Positions 8,957-17,247 of a stretch of 64,000 bases of DNA are shown here, one piece after another. A model generated the notes under the pieces. It saw nothing but the letters and a program-made list of their open reading frames with translations, made no database searches and was not told the origin of the DNA. The stretch covers positions 25,975 to 89,974 of the forward strand of contig CAYSNW010000010.1 of NCBI GenBank assembly GCA_964432415.1, in the 5' to 3' direction. A program made the translations under genes and the position numbers. Origin of the DNA: JAFECT01 sp964432415. Lineage in GTDB: Bacteria > Pseudomonadota > Alphaproteobacteria > Caulobacterales > Caulobacteraceae. Numbering within the stretch: position 1 is the first letter of the stretch; each line of letters opens with the position of its first letter.

Positions 8957-10435
8957 GTGACCCCCGCCGCCCGTTTAGCCGCCGCCGCCGAAGTCCTCGA
9001 CCAGATCCTGACCACGCGCGTCCACGCCGAAGGGGCGTTGAAGACCTGGGGCCAGACTCACCGCTTCGCCGGCTCCAAGGACCGGCGGGCGATCGCCGAC
9101 CGGGTGTACCGCTGCCTTCGGGCCCGCGCGCGCCTGACCTGGGCCATGGGGGCGGAGACGGGGAGGGCGCTGGTGATCGGCTCCCTGGCCCTACTGGACG
9201 GCGAGCCCCTGGGTGAGATCGAGGCGTCGTTTTCGGGCGAGGGCTACGCGCCGCCGCCGCTGAGCGACGAGGAGCGCGCGCGCCTGGACCAGCCCGAGGG
9301 CCAACCGCCGGGATGGGTGTCCGCCGGCCTGCCGTCCTTCGTCGCCGACGACCTGAAGCGCACCTACCGCAAGGCCTGGTCGGACGAGGCCAAGGCCCTG
9401 ATGCAGCCGCGCGCCCCCATCGACCTGCGCGTGGCCAAGGGCAGCGTAGAGGACGCCCGCGCCGCCCTGGCCGAGGCCGGCCTGACCGCCGAACCGACCC
9501 CCTGGTCCGCCCGGGGCCTGCGCCTGCCGTCCGAGCCGCCGCCCAACATCCAGGCGCTGGACCTCTACAAGTCCGGAGTCATCGAGATCCAGGACGAGGG
9601 CAGCCAGATCGCCGCCTGGATCGCGGGCGCTGAGCCCGGGATGACGGTGGTGGACTATTGCGCCGGCGGCGGGGGCAAGACGCTGGCGATGCTCACCACT
9701 CTCTTTCCAAACCCGTCATCCTCCCCCTTTAGCCCGTCATCCTCGGAGCGGAAGCCGCGCAGCGGCTGGAGACCCGAGGACCCAACAGCGAATCTTGCTC
9801 AAAGCGGGGAGCCCCTTGGTGGCAGCGTCGACGTGGGAGCTGCTGGGTCCCCGGGTTCGCGCTCCGCGCGCCCCGAGGATGACGGGAAAGAGATTGGAAG
9901 GTTGATCGCCTTCGACGTCGATCAGCGCCGCCTCGACAACATCAAGCCGCGGCTGGCCCGCGCGGGCGCTGTGGCGGAGTTGCGCCGGCTGGGTTCGGAC
10001 GGGGAGGGGGCGGAAGATCTGGCGGACGCCGCCGACCTCGTCCTCGTGGACGCCCCCTGTTCCGGTTCCGGCACCTGGCGGCGTCGCCCTGAGGACGCTT
10101 TCCGCCTGACCAAGGACGAGGTCGAGCGCCTGCACCGGCTGCAGCTGGCCATCCTCGACCGGGCGGCGAAGCTGGTGAAGCCCGGCGGCCGGCTGACCTA
10201 TGTGACCTGCTCGATCCTGGGCCACGAGAACGAGGACACGGCCTCCGCCTTCGAGGCCGCCCATCCCGACTTCCAGCCCGTGCCGGTCACCTCAGTGCTC
10301 GCCACGCCGAACCTGACCCCCGCCGGTCGCGAACGGCTTGCGGCCCTGGCCGGAACCGGCCACACGCTCAGACTCTCCCCCGGACGCACCGACACCGACG
10401 GCTTCTTCGCCGCGACCTACGAAAGGCGCTCATGA
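8957..10435 (+). CDS. rsmB: 16S rRNA (cytosine-967) C5-methyltransferase, with an in-frame repeat insertion
   Basis: 492 residues from a GTG start. The NOL1/NOP2/Sun family is shown by the SAM loop VVDYCAGGGGKT (residues about 231-242), motif IV DAPCSGSG (C368) and motif VI VTCSILGHENED (C418, nucleophile). An N-terminal NusB-like RNA-binding helical domain precedes the catalytic domain. Between GGGGKTLAM and GRLIAFDVD, normally almost contiguous, lie about 65 extra low-complexity residues (249-313). These are encoded by a palindromic DNA repeat. Both flanks remain in frame and all catalytic motifs are intact, so the enzyme may still work with a surface loop. The stop overlaps the guaA start (ATGA). 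Confidence 0.9.
   Translation: MTPAARLAAAAEVLDQILTTRVHAEGALKTWGQTHRFAGSKDRRAIADRVYRCLRARARLTWAMGAETGRALVIGSLALLDGEPLGEIEASFSGEGYAPPPLSDEERARLDQPEGQPPGWVSAGLPSFVADDLKRTYRKAWSDEAKALMQPRAPIDLRVAKGSVEDARAALAEAGLTAEPTPWSARGLRLPSEPPPNIQALDLYKSGVIEIQDEGSQIAAWIAGAEPGMTVVDYCAGGGGKTLAMLTTLFPNPSSSPFSPSSSERKPRSGWRPEDPTANLAQSGEPLGGSVDVGAAGSPGSRSARPEDDGKEIGRLIAFDVDQRRLDNIKPRLARAGAVAELRRLGSDGEGAEDLADAADLVLVDAPCSGSGTWRRRPEDAFRLTKDEVERLHRLQLAILDRAAKLVKPGGRLTYVTCSILGHENEDTASAFEAAHPDFQPVPVTSVLATPNLTPAGRERLAALAGTGHTLRLSPGRTDTDGFFAATYERRS
9701..9897. repeat. Palindromic repeat inserted inside rsmB
   Basis: An imperfect palindrome of about 190 bases. The left part carries CCCGTCATCCTC twice (at 9712 and 9733) and runs to GAGGACCCAACAGC. 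The right part, read in reverse complement, gives CCCGTCATCCTCGG and then GGGGACCCAGCAGC. Outer tips CTCTTTCC and GGAAAGAG also match. The GTCATCC...GGGGACCCA layout recurs in the intergenic repeat at 54940-55049, so this is a mobile-looking repeat family that here sits in a coding region without breaking the frame. Confidence 0.75.
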
Positions 10436-12003
10436 CCGCCCCCGATCCCTCTGAGTTGCACGAACGGGTGCTGATCATCGATTTCGGGTCGCAGGTGACC
10501 CAGCTGATCGCGCGCCGGGTGCGCGAGAACGGCGTCTATTGCGAGATCCATCCCTACGACAAGGCCGAGGCCATCCTGGATGACTTCAAGCCGCGCGCGG
10601 TCATCCTGTCCGGCGGCCCCTCCAGCGTCACCGAGGCCGACAGTCCGCGCATCTCGGGGCGCGTGTTCGAACTCGGCGTGCCGGTGCTGGGGGTCTGCTA
10701 CGGCGAGCAGCTGATGTGCGATCTGCTGGGCGGCAAGGTCGAGAGCGGCCACCATCGCGAGTTCGGCCGCGCCGACATCGTCATCGAAAACGAGACCCCC
10801 CTGTTCGCCGGCATCGGCGCGGTCGACCACCGCGAGCCGGTGTGGATGAGCCACGGCGACAAGATCACCGCCATGCCTGAGGGCTTCCACGTCATCGCGA
10901 CCTCCGCCGGCTCGCCCTACGCCGCCATTGCCGACGAGGCGCGGCGCTTCTACGGCATCCAGTTCCACGCCGAGGTGGTGCACACCCCGCGCGGCAAGGA
11001 GATCTACCGGAACTTCACCCACGCCATCGCCGGCCTGCGCGGCGACTGGACCATGGCCGCCTACCGCCAGGAGGCGGTCGCGCGCATCCGCGAGCAGGTG
11101 GGCGGCGCCAGGGTGATCTGCGGCCTGTCCGGCGGCGTCGACTCATCCGTCGCCGCCGTCCTGATCCACGAGGCCATCGGCGACCAGCTGACCTGTGTGT
11201 TCGTCGACACCGGCTTGCTGCGCCTGAACGAGGCCGAGCAGGTGGTGACCCTGTTCCGAGACCACTACAACATCCCGCTGATCCACGTTGATGCGTCGAA
11301 ACAATTCCTCGGCGAGCTGGCGGGCGTCAGCGACCCGGAGACCAAGCGCAAGACCATCGGGCGGCTGTTCATCGAGGTCTTCGACCGCGAGGCGGCCAAG
11401 ATCGACGGCGCCGAATTCCTGGCCCAGGGCACGCTGTATCCCGACGTGATCGAGAGCGTGGCGCCCTCGGGCGGCCCCTCCCAGGTGATCAAGAGCCACC
11501 ACAATGTCGGCGGCCTGCCCGACTTCATGAAGCTGAAGCTGGTCGAGCCCCTGCGGGAGCTGTTCAAGGACGAGGTCCGAGCCCTGGGGCGGGAACTCGG
11601 CCTGACCGACGCCTTCGTCGGCCGCCATCCCTTCCCGGGCCCCGGCCTGGCCATCCGCATCCCCGGCGAGATCACCCCGGAAAAGGTCGCGACCCTGCAG
11701 CAGGCCGACGCCATCTATCTCGAGGAGATCCGCAAGGCCGGGCTCTACGACCAGATATGGCAGGCCTTCGCCGTGCTGCTGCCGGTCAAGACGGTGGGCG
11801 TGATGGGCGATGCGCGCACCTACGAGGACGTCTGCGCGCTCCGGGCCGTGACCTCCACCGACGGCATGACCGCCGACTTCTTCGAGTTCCCGTGGGTGGT
11901 GCTGGGCAAGGCGGCCACGCGGATCGTCAACGAGGTGCGCGGCATCAACCGGGTGGTCTACGACGTGACGTCGAAGCCCCCGGGCACGATCGAGTGGGAA
12001 TAG
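10432..12003 (+). CDS. guaA: GMP synthase (glutamine-hydrolysing)
   Basis: 523 residues; converts XMP, ATP and glutamine to GMP. The class-I glutamine amidotransferase domain comes first with C89 (GVCYGEQ) and H179/E181 (FHAEVVHTP). The ATP-pyrophosphatase domain follows with the PP-loop GLSGGVDSS near residue 230, then the dimerisation domain ending in the usual DVTSKPPGTIEWE. The ATG overlaps the rsmB stop by four bases, giving translational coupling. It is the last gene of the guaB-MAPEG-rsmB-guaA unit. Confidence 0.97.
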   Translation: MTAPDPSELHERVLIIDFGSQVTQLIARRVRENGVYCEIHPYDKAEAILDDFKPRAVILSGGPSSVTEADSPRISGRVFELGVPVLGVCYGEQLMCDLLGGKVESGHHREFGRADIVIENETPLFAGIGAVDHREPVWMSHGDKITAMPEGFHVIATSAGSPYAAIADEARRFYGIQFHAEVVHTPRGKEIYRNFTHAIAGLRGDWTMAAYRQEAVARIREQVGGARVICGLSGGVDSSVAAVLIHEAIGDQLTCVFVDTGLLRLNEAEQVVTLFRDHYNIPLIHVDASKQFLGELAGVSDPETKRKTIGRLFIEVFDREAAKIDGAEFLAQGTLYPDVIESVAPSGGPSQVIKSHHNVGGLPDFMKLKLVEPLRELFKDEVRALGRELGLTDAFVGRHPFPGPGLAIRIPGEITPEKVATLQQADAIYLEEIRKAGLYDQIWQAFAVLLPVKTVGVMGDARTYEDVCALRAVTSTDGMTADFFEFPWVVLGKAATRIVNEVRGINRVVYDVTSKPPGTIEWE

Positions 12004-12016
12004 GGGCGACGCCCCT
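12002..12016. terminator. Short hairpin between convergent guaA and RidA genes
   Basis: AGGGGC-GAC-GCCCCT forms a six-base-pair stem directly at the guaA stop and before the convergent RidA stop. There is no clear T run, so it may be a weak bidirectional terminator only. Confidence 0.3.
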
Positions 12017-12496
12017 CTAGCCCGCGACGGCGACCTCCACGACGAGATCGATTTCGAGCGCGGCCCCGAATGGGAGTTCCGCGGCGACCAGGGCGCTGCG
12101 GGCGTGAAGGCCGCGCGGGCCCAGGACCTCGACCAGCAGCTCCGAGGCGCCGTCGGCGATCCGGTGCGGTTCGTTGAACCCCGGCGCGCCGTTGACCATC
12201 ACCAGCATGCGGGCCACCTGCGATACCTGGTCGAGGTCGCCGATGGCCGCCTTCAGTACGCCAAGCAGCTCGATGGCGACGTCGCGGGCGGCGGTCCTCG
12301 CGGCGCCCGGGGAGATGTCGGCGCCCACCTTGCCCACCAGCAGCTGGCCGCCGGTCTTGGCCAGGCGTCCCGAGAGGAAGATGTGACCGCCGCTGCGCAC
12401 CCACGGCGCGAACCTGGGGACGTATCCGTCCGCGAGCGGCGGCGGGATGTCGGGAAGATCGATTCCGAGCTCTCGAAGACGCGCCTCCGTGCTCAC
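12017..12496 (-). CDS. RidA family protein (first of two in this locus)
   Basis: 159 residues from a GTG that overlaps the stop of the upstream PLP-enzyme gene (GTGA). The RidA/YjgF fold is recognised by SGGHIFLSGRLAKTGG, the central ARTAARDVAIELLGVL helix, and the C-terminal strand LPFGAALEIDLVVEV. The Arg that in RidA contacts the substrate carboxylate appears to be present (HARSALV). RidA proteins hydrolyse reactive enamine/imine intermediates released by PLP enzymes such as the one encoded just upstream. It is longer than archetypal RidA (about 128 residues) because of an N-terminal extension, like the YjgF-like group seen beside amino-acid enzymes. Confidence 0.85.
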   Translation of the reverse strand: MSTEARLRELGIDLPDIPPPLADGYVPRFAPWVRSGGHIFLSGRLAKTGGQLLVGKVGADISPGAARTAARDVAIELLGVLKAAIGDLDQVSQVARMLVMVNGAPGFNEPHRIADGASELLVEVLGPRGLHARSALVAAELPFGAALEIDLVVEVAVAG

Positions 12497-13692
12497 CACG
12501 ACGTCCCGTGACGCGCTTTGGCCCAGTCGTTCGCCACGCCCAGCAGGCGGTCGATGTCGGCGTCGTCGTTCAGAAGGTGAGGGGCCACGCGGATGGCGCC
12601 GCCCCGACGGCTGACGATGATCCGCTCGCGCTGAAGCGCCGCATAGAGGTCGTCGGTCCCGGCGTCGTCCGCCGCCGCGAAGCTCCCGATTGGACCGCGC
12701 TCGGCGGCCAGGCGCGGGCTTGTCGCCCGGCACCCGGCGGGCAGGCCGGAGAACAGGCGCTCGATCAGCCGGCGGCCGTGCGCCAGAACCCGGTCCGGCC
12801 CCCAGGCGACCACCTGATCCAGTGACGCCGCGAAGGCCGCGAGATTGATGTTGTAGGGCCCGGTCATCTGCGCGGCGTCCCAGCGTCGGGCTTCAACGGA
12901 GGCCGCCGGGCGGGCGAAGTCCAGTTCCGAGAACAGGCGCACGTCCTGGGACAGCCAGTTGAATGGCGCCGGGCGCATCGCGGCCCGACGCTCCGCCGAG
13001 GCCCAGAGGAAGCCGAGCCCCCAGGGACCCAGGAGGTACTTGTAGCCGACGCCGATGATGAAATCGGCGCCCAGGGCCTGGACGTTCAGCGGCACGGCCC
13101 CACACGACTGGCTCGCGTCCAGCAGCACCAGAACGTCGCGGCGCCGGCACTCGGCGCAGAGGCGCGCCGCGTCGAGGAGCGCGCCGTCGTCGAACCCGAC
13201 ATGGCTGATCGAAACCAGCCGGGTGCTGGGTCCCAGCGCCTCAAGAACGTCATCCACAAGGTCGCCGCTGCGTCGGACAGCCCTGACCTTCAACCCATCC
13301 CTCGCCTGCATCGGGGCCCAGGCAGCCCAGTGGGTCGGGAAGTCGCCCTCCAGGATCAGCACCTCGTCGCCCGGCCGCCAGGTCAGGCCCAGGGCGACGA
13401 TGGCGGCGCCCGGTCCGGCGCCGGTGGTCAATGCGATGTCGCCGGGCGAGGCGCCCAGCAGCTGCGCCAGCGAGGCGCGCACCCGTTCGGAAGTATCGAA
13501 GAAGCCCGCCGCATCTCCGCCGACCGGCCGGCCCTTCAGGGCCGCGGACGCGCAGGCCGCCTCGACAGCCACGCGCGGCATGGCGGCGTGCCCTGCGAAA
13601 TTCAGGAAGATCGCGCCTCCGAGATCGGCCCAGGCGCCGGCGGCGCAAGCCATGTCGGCCGGTCCGCAGGACGCGGAAGGTTCCGCGCTCAT
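12493..13692 (-). CDS. Class V aminotransferase-fold PLP enzyme
   Basis: 399 residues. The start chosen is the ATG that overlaps the upstream GFA stop (ATGA). Fold-type I, class V features: LLDASQSCGAV carries the PLP-binding Asp, and GVGYKYLLGPWG carries the Schiff-base Lys (about K218). The YKxLLGPxG pattern is closest to isopenicillin-N-epimerase-like, kynureninase-like and cysteine-desulfurase-like members; the reaction is not predictable. The immediate downstream RidA suggests that the product or intermediate is an enamine/imine. It is the third gene of the four-gene operon led by a secreted protein. Confidence 0.8.
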   Translation of the reverse strand: MSAEPSASCGPADMACAAGAWADLGGAIFLNFAGHAAMPRVAVEAACASAALKGRPVGGDAAGFFDTSERVRASLAQLLGASPGDIALTTGAGPGAAIVALGLTWRPGDEVLILEGDFPTHWAAWAPMQARDGLKVRAVRRSGDLVDDVLEALGPSTRLVSISHVGFDDGALLDAARLCAECRRRDVLVLLDASQSCGAVPLNVQALGADFIIGVGYKYLLGPWGLGFLWASAERRAAMRPAPFNWLSQDVRLFSELDFARPAASVEARRWDAAQMTGPYNINLAAFAASLDQVVAWGPDRVLAHGRRLIERLFSGLPAGCRATSPRLAAERGPIGSFAAADDAGTDDLYAALQRERIIVSRRGGAIRVAPHLLNDDADIDRLLGVANDWAKARHGTSW

Positions 13693-14132
13693 CCGTGTTG
13701 CGCAGTCACGATCCGCGCCGGTGTCCATCCGGCACGGCGCCGGGCCTCGCGCGCCGGGATATCCTCACCCTCGAAATCCACGGCCACAGGCGCGCCATCG
13801 AACAGGCTTCGATCGTCGAGCGCCGGCAGGTTAATCACGCCGCGCAGGCTGTCTCCATCGCGCCAGGTAGCCGCGAGCCAGACACCGCAGCGGTCGCAGA
13901 CATGGAAATCGGTGATGTTCAGACCGAAGCGATAGGGTCTGGGCGGATCTTCGGGAAGGAAGACGCACAGGCTTCCCTCCGGATCGGAAATCGCCATGGC
14001 GTGATGGCGCTGGCAGAAGCCGCAGCCGTCCACGCGCGGCGTGAAGCTGTGCGGGTCCCGTTCGGTGGAGAACTCCAGCTTCAGGCGCCCGCAGTGACAA
14101 CGTCCTTCGAAGGTTCTCATCTGCCGGCTCAC
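13689..14132 (-). CDS. GFA family (CENP-V/GFA) zinc protein
   Basis: 147 residues. The GFA (glutathione-dependent formaldehyde-activating enzyme-like) domain is indicated by the ordered zinc ligands CHCG near the start, GCGFC, and CDRCG. Most family members have no proven enzyme activity; some bind glutathione adducts. The start is a GTG overlapping the upstream stop (GTGA); an internal ATG four codons later is also possible. Tight four-base overlaps on both sides show it is expressed with the PLP enzyme and the secreted protein. Confidence 0.8.
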   Translation of the reverse strand: MSRQMRTFEGRCHCGRLKLEFSTERDPHSFTPRVDGCGFCQRHHAMAISDPEGSLCVFLPEDPPRPYRFGLNITDFHVCDRCGVWLAATWRDGDSLRGVINLPALDDRSLFDGAPVAVDFEGEDIPAREARRRAGWTPARIVTAQHG

Positions 14133-14596
14133 TTCAGGACGATTTCACGGGTCACTTCAGTGCCCAGGACCTTTCGGATCTCATTGCGGTGCACCCGGGC
14201 CTGGTTCTGGCACGCGCTGCTGCAGATCACCTTTTCGGTCACGGCTTCGAACGGGTCGGCCTGATCGCCGATATCCCCGGCATAGGCGGCCATGTTCTTG
14301 AAAGTGATCTCCAGATACACGTTGGCGTCCCCCGGTGATTTCGGAGAGGACTGGAAGACCTTGTAGTCGATGATCAGCCCGGCCTTCTTCGCGGCTGCCA
14401 TGGTCGGCGCCCAGGTCGAAGTCACCCAGGCCATGTACTCGTCGAAGTGGCCGTATTCGACGTGTATGTAGTCCACCTCGGTGACCGGGCCGTAGCTGTA
14501 TCCGCGGTCCTCCTTGGCCGGCGCGCTTTGAGCGTGCGCGTCGAGAGGAAGTAAGGCGGCGGAGAGAAGCAGGGATAACACAAGCGCTCGAACCAT
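14129..14596 (-). CDS. Secreted protein, first gene of a four-gene operon
   Basis: 155 residues with signal peptide VRALVLSLLLSAALLPLDAHA. The mature part (VDYIHVEYGHFDEYMAWV, VYLEITFKNMAAYAG) has the look of a dimeric alpha/beta-barrel (EthD/ABM-like) domain, which is a weak resemblance. Two cysteines (ICSSACQ) may form a disulfide. It starts about 100 bases downstream of the repeated promoter block at 14687-14737 and heads the GFA-PLP enzyme-RidA operon. No known family is assigned with certainty. Confidence 0.6.
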   Translation of the reverse strand: MVRALVLSLLLSAALLPLDAHAQSAPAKEDRGYSYGPVTEVDYIHVEYGHFDEYMAWVTSTWAPTMAAAKKAGLIIDYKVFQSSPKSPGDANVYLEITFKNMAAYAGDIGDQADPFEAVTEKVICSSACQNQARVHRNEIRKVLGTEVTREIVLK

Positions 14597-14686
14597 TTTC
14601 TATCCGATCCTTTTGACGTGCCGCGACGATCACCCGGACCGACGGGCTCAGGTCTTCGGGTGGTCACTAAACCTGCGCGCCGCATA

Positions 14687-14737
14687 AAACTTACACAAGT
14701 TCATTATCCTCACGATGATAGTACCGTTTGCGCATGA
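14687..14737 (-). promoter_or_regulatory. Shared promoter/operator block, copy A
   Basis: One of three copies of the same block. Read on the plus strand it runs TTCATTAT-NN-TCACGA-NN-ATAGTACC and then G-GCATG. On the minus strand this gives a -10 of GATAAT, with the dyad CACGA-N3-TAGTA just upstream. It faces the secreted protein-GFA-PLP-RidA operon. The -35 is poor, as expected for an activator-dependent promoter. Confidence 0.65.
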
Positions 14738-14773
14738 TCGCCGCCGGGCGCCGGTCATGCTGCATCGAAACGG

Positions 14774-15277
14774 CTATGCGTCGCCGGCAGGGGCCCGGAG
14801 CGCCTTTTCAAACCAGTGGTGCGCGTACTTTTCCTCGCCGAACCGCTCGATTTCCGAGTAACCGGAACGTTCGTAGAGGCCCCGTGCCTCGGTGAGGGTC
14901 CTGTTCGTCTCCAGGCGGACCTTGCGATAGCCGACGCGCCACGCCCGATCTTCGAGCGCCTGCAGGAGGCGCTTGCCCAGACCAAGTCCCCGGGCGTCCG
15001 GCGCGACCCACATGCGTCTCAGATAGGCGGTGTCGGGTCCCAGTCGCTTGAAGCCGCCGCATCCGACGGGTCTGTCGGAAAACCGCATCACGAGAAATAC
15101 GCCATCGGGCGGATCGAACTCGGCCGTCGCGGGCGAGCCGCTCTGCAGCGGATCGAAGCCGGACTCGAAGCGCTGCAACAGCTCGCGAAAATACTCGCCC
15201 AGACAGTATCGGGCGTCAGGGTGGTGCGGCGCCGCCTCGTGAATGGTCACAGCCGACGCGGTCAAGAGATGCGCCAC
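14774..15277 (-). CDS. GNAT family N-acetyltransferase
   Basis: 167 residues from a GTG preceded by GGGGA. The GNAT core is evident: MRFSDRPVGCGGFKRL, then the acetyl-CoA-binding element WVAPDARGLGLGKRLLQ (R/Q-x-x-G-x-G/A type), then VGYRKVRLETN and ARGLYERSGY. It resembles the PapX/YhdJ-like small-molecule acetyltransferases. It follows the methyltransferase-like gene by 10 bases, so it belongs to the operon driven by promoter block B. The substrate is unknown. Confidence 0.8.
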   Translation of the reverse strand: MAHLLTASAVTIHEAAPHHPDARYCLGEYFRELLQRFESGFDPLQSGSPATAEFDPPDGVFLVMRFSDRPVGCGGFKRLGPDTAYLRRMWVAPDARGLGLGKRLLQALEDRAWRVGYRKVRLETNRTLTEARGLYERSGYSEIERFGEEKYAHHWFEKALRAPAGDA

Positions 15278-15287
15278 GTCCCCGGCT

Positions 15288-16139
15288 TCACCGTGATTTG
15301 GGCTTGCGGAACTTCAGGATGAACTGATCGGTGTGTCCGCGGATCGACGGGTCGAACACCCGGGCCGTGCGCGGGTCCGCCGGATTGGCGAGGATCGAGC
15401 TCTCGGAGACGAACTTGAACCCGGCCGCTTCGACCTCCCGGCGCACCGTCGAGGCCTCGATGCGATGCAGGGTGTCGGTCACCTCGGCGGGAGCGCCACG
15501 GGCGGCGGAGTGATCGAGAACGACGTAGAGTCCGCCGGGCTTCAGCGCCCGGTAGACCGCCTTGTTGAACGCGACGGTGTCGACCGGCCCCATGAACTTG
15601 TCATGCAGGTCGTGGTAGTTCCGCGAGATCCAGAACAGGTCGAGCTTTTCCGGGAACCGCAGGCCCTCGAGCGCCGCGGCCGTCGTGACCGTCACGTTCG
15701 GATGGGCGACGGCGAAGCCCTCTAGCTCGGCGACGGCCCCGGGGAAGCTCTTGTACCGGAAGAAGGCCGTGGGCTCGACCGCATAGACATGCCCCCTGGC
15801 CCCGACGACGCTGGAGAACAGGCGCGTGAAATAGCCCGAGTCCGCGACATAGTCGCCGACCTGGTCACCCGGTTTGACGCCACTGAAGACCAGGGTTTCC
15901 TTCGGCTTCCGCTCGGCGTCGTGCGCCGTGTCCGTATCCGGGCGCGAGGAGTCGGCGACGGCCGCCGCGATCGCCGCTGACCTATCGGGCGAGGCCTTCC
16001 CGGCGGCGAAGACGTCGGCCCCCAAGGCGAGGGCGGAGGCCGCGAAGGCGACCGCCATGATCTGCACGAGGGGGCGGCGAGGGCTCGGCGCCTTCCGGCA
16101 GGGACCGCCGGTGTCCCGGGTTTGGATCGCATCAGGCAT
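15288..16139 (-). CDS. Exported methyltransferase-like protein (COG4798-like), altered SAM motif
   Basis: 283 residues. A long basic N-terminus leads into a hydrophobic export signal (IMAVAFAASALALGADVFA). The rest has the class I methyltransferase topology as in the COG4798 group: GVKPGDQVGDYVADSGYFTR, GHVYAVEP, LDLFWISRNYHD and LKPGGLYVVLDHS. The usual Gly-rich motif I is replaced by YVADSGY, and export would separate it from cytoplasmic SAM. It may therefore not be a SAM enzyme. A strong GGGGAA ribosome-binding site precedes the ATG. First gene of operon B. Confidence 0.7.
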   Translation of the reverse strand: MPDAIQTRDTGGPCRKAPSPRRPLVQIMAVAFAASALALGADVFAAGKASPDRSAAIAAAVADSSRPDTDTAHDAERKPKETLVFSGVKPGDQVGDYVADSGYFTRLFSSVVGARGHVYAVEPTAFFRYKSFPGAVAELEGFAVAHPNVTVTTAAALEGLRFPEKLDLFWISRNYHDLHDKFMGPVDTVAFNKAVYRALKPGGLYVVLDHSAARGAPAEVTDTLHRIEASTVRREVEAAGFKFVSESSILANPADPRTARVFDPSIRGHTDQFILKFRKPKSR

Positions 16140-16187
16140 ACGGAATTCCCCAGATCACGAGTTCCCTGACACCGTCCTGCAGCGTGG

Positions 16188-16238
16188 GAAATTCCACAAC
16201 TTCATTATAATCACGAGGATCGTGCCGCCAGCGCATGC
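16188..16238 (-). promoter_or_regulatory. Shared promoter/operator block, copy B
   Basis: Plus-strand reading: AAATTCCACAAC, TTCATTATAATCACGA, GGATCGTGCC, then GCGCATG. On the minus strand it contains a perfect -10 TATAAT. The inverted repeat CACGA-GGA-TCGTG is perfect in this copy. It lies about 60 bases upstream of the methyltransferase-like gene start. Confidence 0.7.
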
Positions 16239-16266
16239 TGATCGGCCCGCGCCGAACCAGCCTCCG

Positions 16267-16773
16267 TTACGGCTGAAATTCCTTGGGCAGCGGCGCCGTG
16301 GCCGACTCGGCCTGCACCATCAGGCTGGTGATCCGCCAGCCGCCGGCTTCCTTGACCGCCTGAATGCTGTTCACGCCGCGCGCGACGACCTTCCCCTCGC
16401 TGCGCAGCTCATAGACGCTCCAGAGGTGCGCGATGTCGCCGAAGCGATCGATGCGGAAGCTCAGCTGCTTTTCCTCCAGCACCCCGTGGCCGCGGGCCCT
16501 GGTGCGGGCGATCCAGCTGTCCAGGGTCTCGATCCTGTAGGCGGGCGCGCCGTCGGCGCCGCGTGAGGCGAACATCAGGCGCGCTTCGGGGACCAGCAGG
16601 GCCTTCATGCAGGCCCGATCCTTGTCCGCGGGCCCGCTGAACGCCGCATCCAGCGCGGCGGGGACGCCCCAGGGTTCCGACGGCAGCGCGCAGCCGCCCT
16701 CCGGAGCCTGCGCCATCGCGTCTCCGGCGAGCGCGCCGGCCAGAATCGTCACCGAAAACAGCATCCGCAGCAT
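16267..16773 (-). CDS. Secreted NTF2/SnoaL-like protein
   Basis: 168 residues with signal peptide LRMLFSVTILAGALAGDAMA and a strong GGGAGGG ribosome-binding site. The mature part shows an NTF2-like fold: PAALDAAFSGPADKDRACMKALL, then FGDIAHLWSVYELRSEG, and VNSIQAVKEAGGWRITSLMV. It follows the second RidA gene by 36 bases and is presumably cotranscribed from block C. The role is unknown; pairing with RidA suggests handling of a related small molecule in the periplasm. Confidence 0.65.
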   Translation of the reverse strand: MLRMLFSVTILAGALAGDAMAQAPEGGCALPSEPWGVPAALDAAFSGPADKDRACMKALLVPEARLMFASRGADGAPAYRIETLDSWIARTRARGHGVLEEKQLSFRIDRFGDIAHLWSVYELRSEGKVVARGVNSIQAVKEAGGWRITSLMVQAESATAPLPKEFQP

Positions 16774-16809
16774 CTCTTGTCCCTCCCAATGGCGGCCCGG
16801 TGAGCGACC

Positions 16810-17190
16810 TCAGGCCTTCACGACGAGGTCCAGCTCGACGCACGCCCCCAGCGGCAGCGCGGCGACCGCGATCACCGTGCGGGCGGGAAAGGGCGCCCTG
16901 AAGTGGCTGGCGTAGATGCAGTTCAGCACCGCGTAGTCGCTGATGTTCGTGAGGTAGACGCCGGCGCGCACGACATCATCGAAGCTCTTGCCCGCCGCCT
17001 TGAGCACCGCCGCGAGGTTCTGAAAGATGCGCTCCGCCTCGGCTGTGAGGCCTCCCGTCACGAGCTTGCCCGTCGCCGGGTCCTGGCCGACCTGACCGCT
17101 GAAATAGATGAAACCATCGACCCTGATCGCCTGGGAGAACGGACCGACCGGGGGCGAGAGTTCCGGCGAGGTGATTGCGGTCATGCTCAT
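16810..17190 (-). CDS. RidA family protein (second of two in this locus)
   Basis: 126 residues, the length of classical RidA enamine/imine deaminase. Family marks: FIYFSGQVGQDPATGKLV, GLTAEAERIFQNLAAVLKAAG, VYLTNISDYAVLN, and the C-terminal FPARTVIAVAALPLGACVE, which includes the substrate-carboxylate-binding Arg and the active-site Glu. It is first in operon C and divergent from the LysR gene, the classical LysR-target arrangement. A second RidA 4 kb away in the same regulon is unusual. Confidence 0.9.
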   Translation of the reverse strand: MSMTAITSPELSPPVGPFSQAIRVDGFIYFSGQVGQDPATGKLVTGGLTAEAERIFQNLAAVLKAAGKSFDDVVRAGVYLTNISDYAVLNCIYASHFRAPFPARTVIAVAALPLGACVELDLVVKA

Positions 17191-17247
17191 GGAAACCTGC
17201 TGGCGTCAGGGGAGGACAAGGGTCTCCGACACCTTGATGCACAGCTG

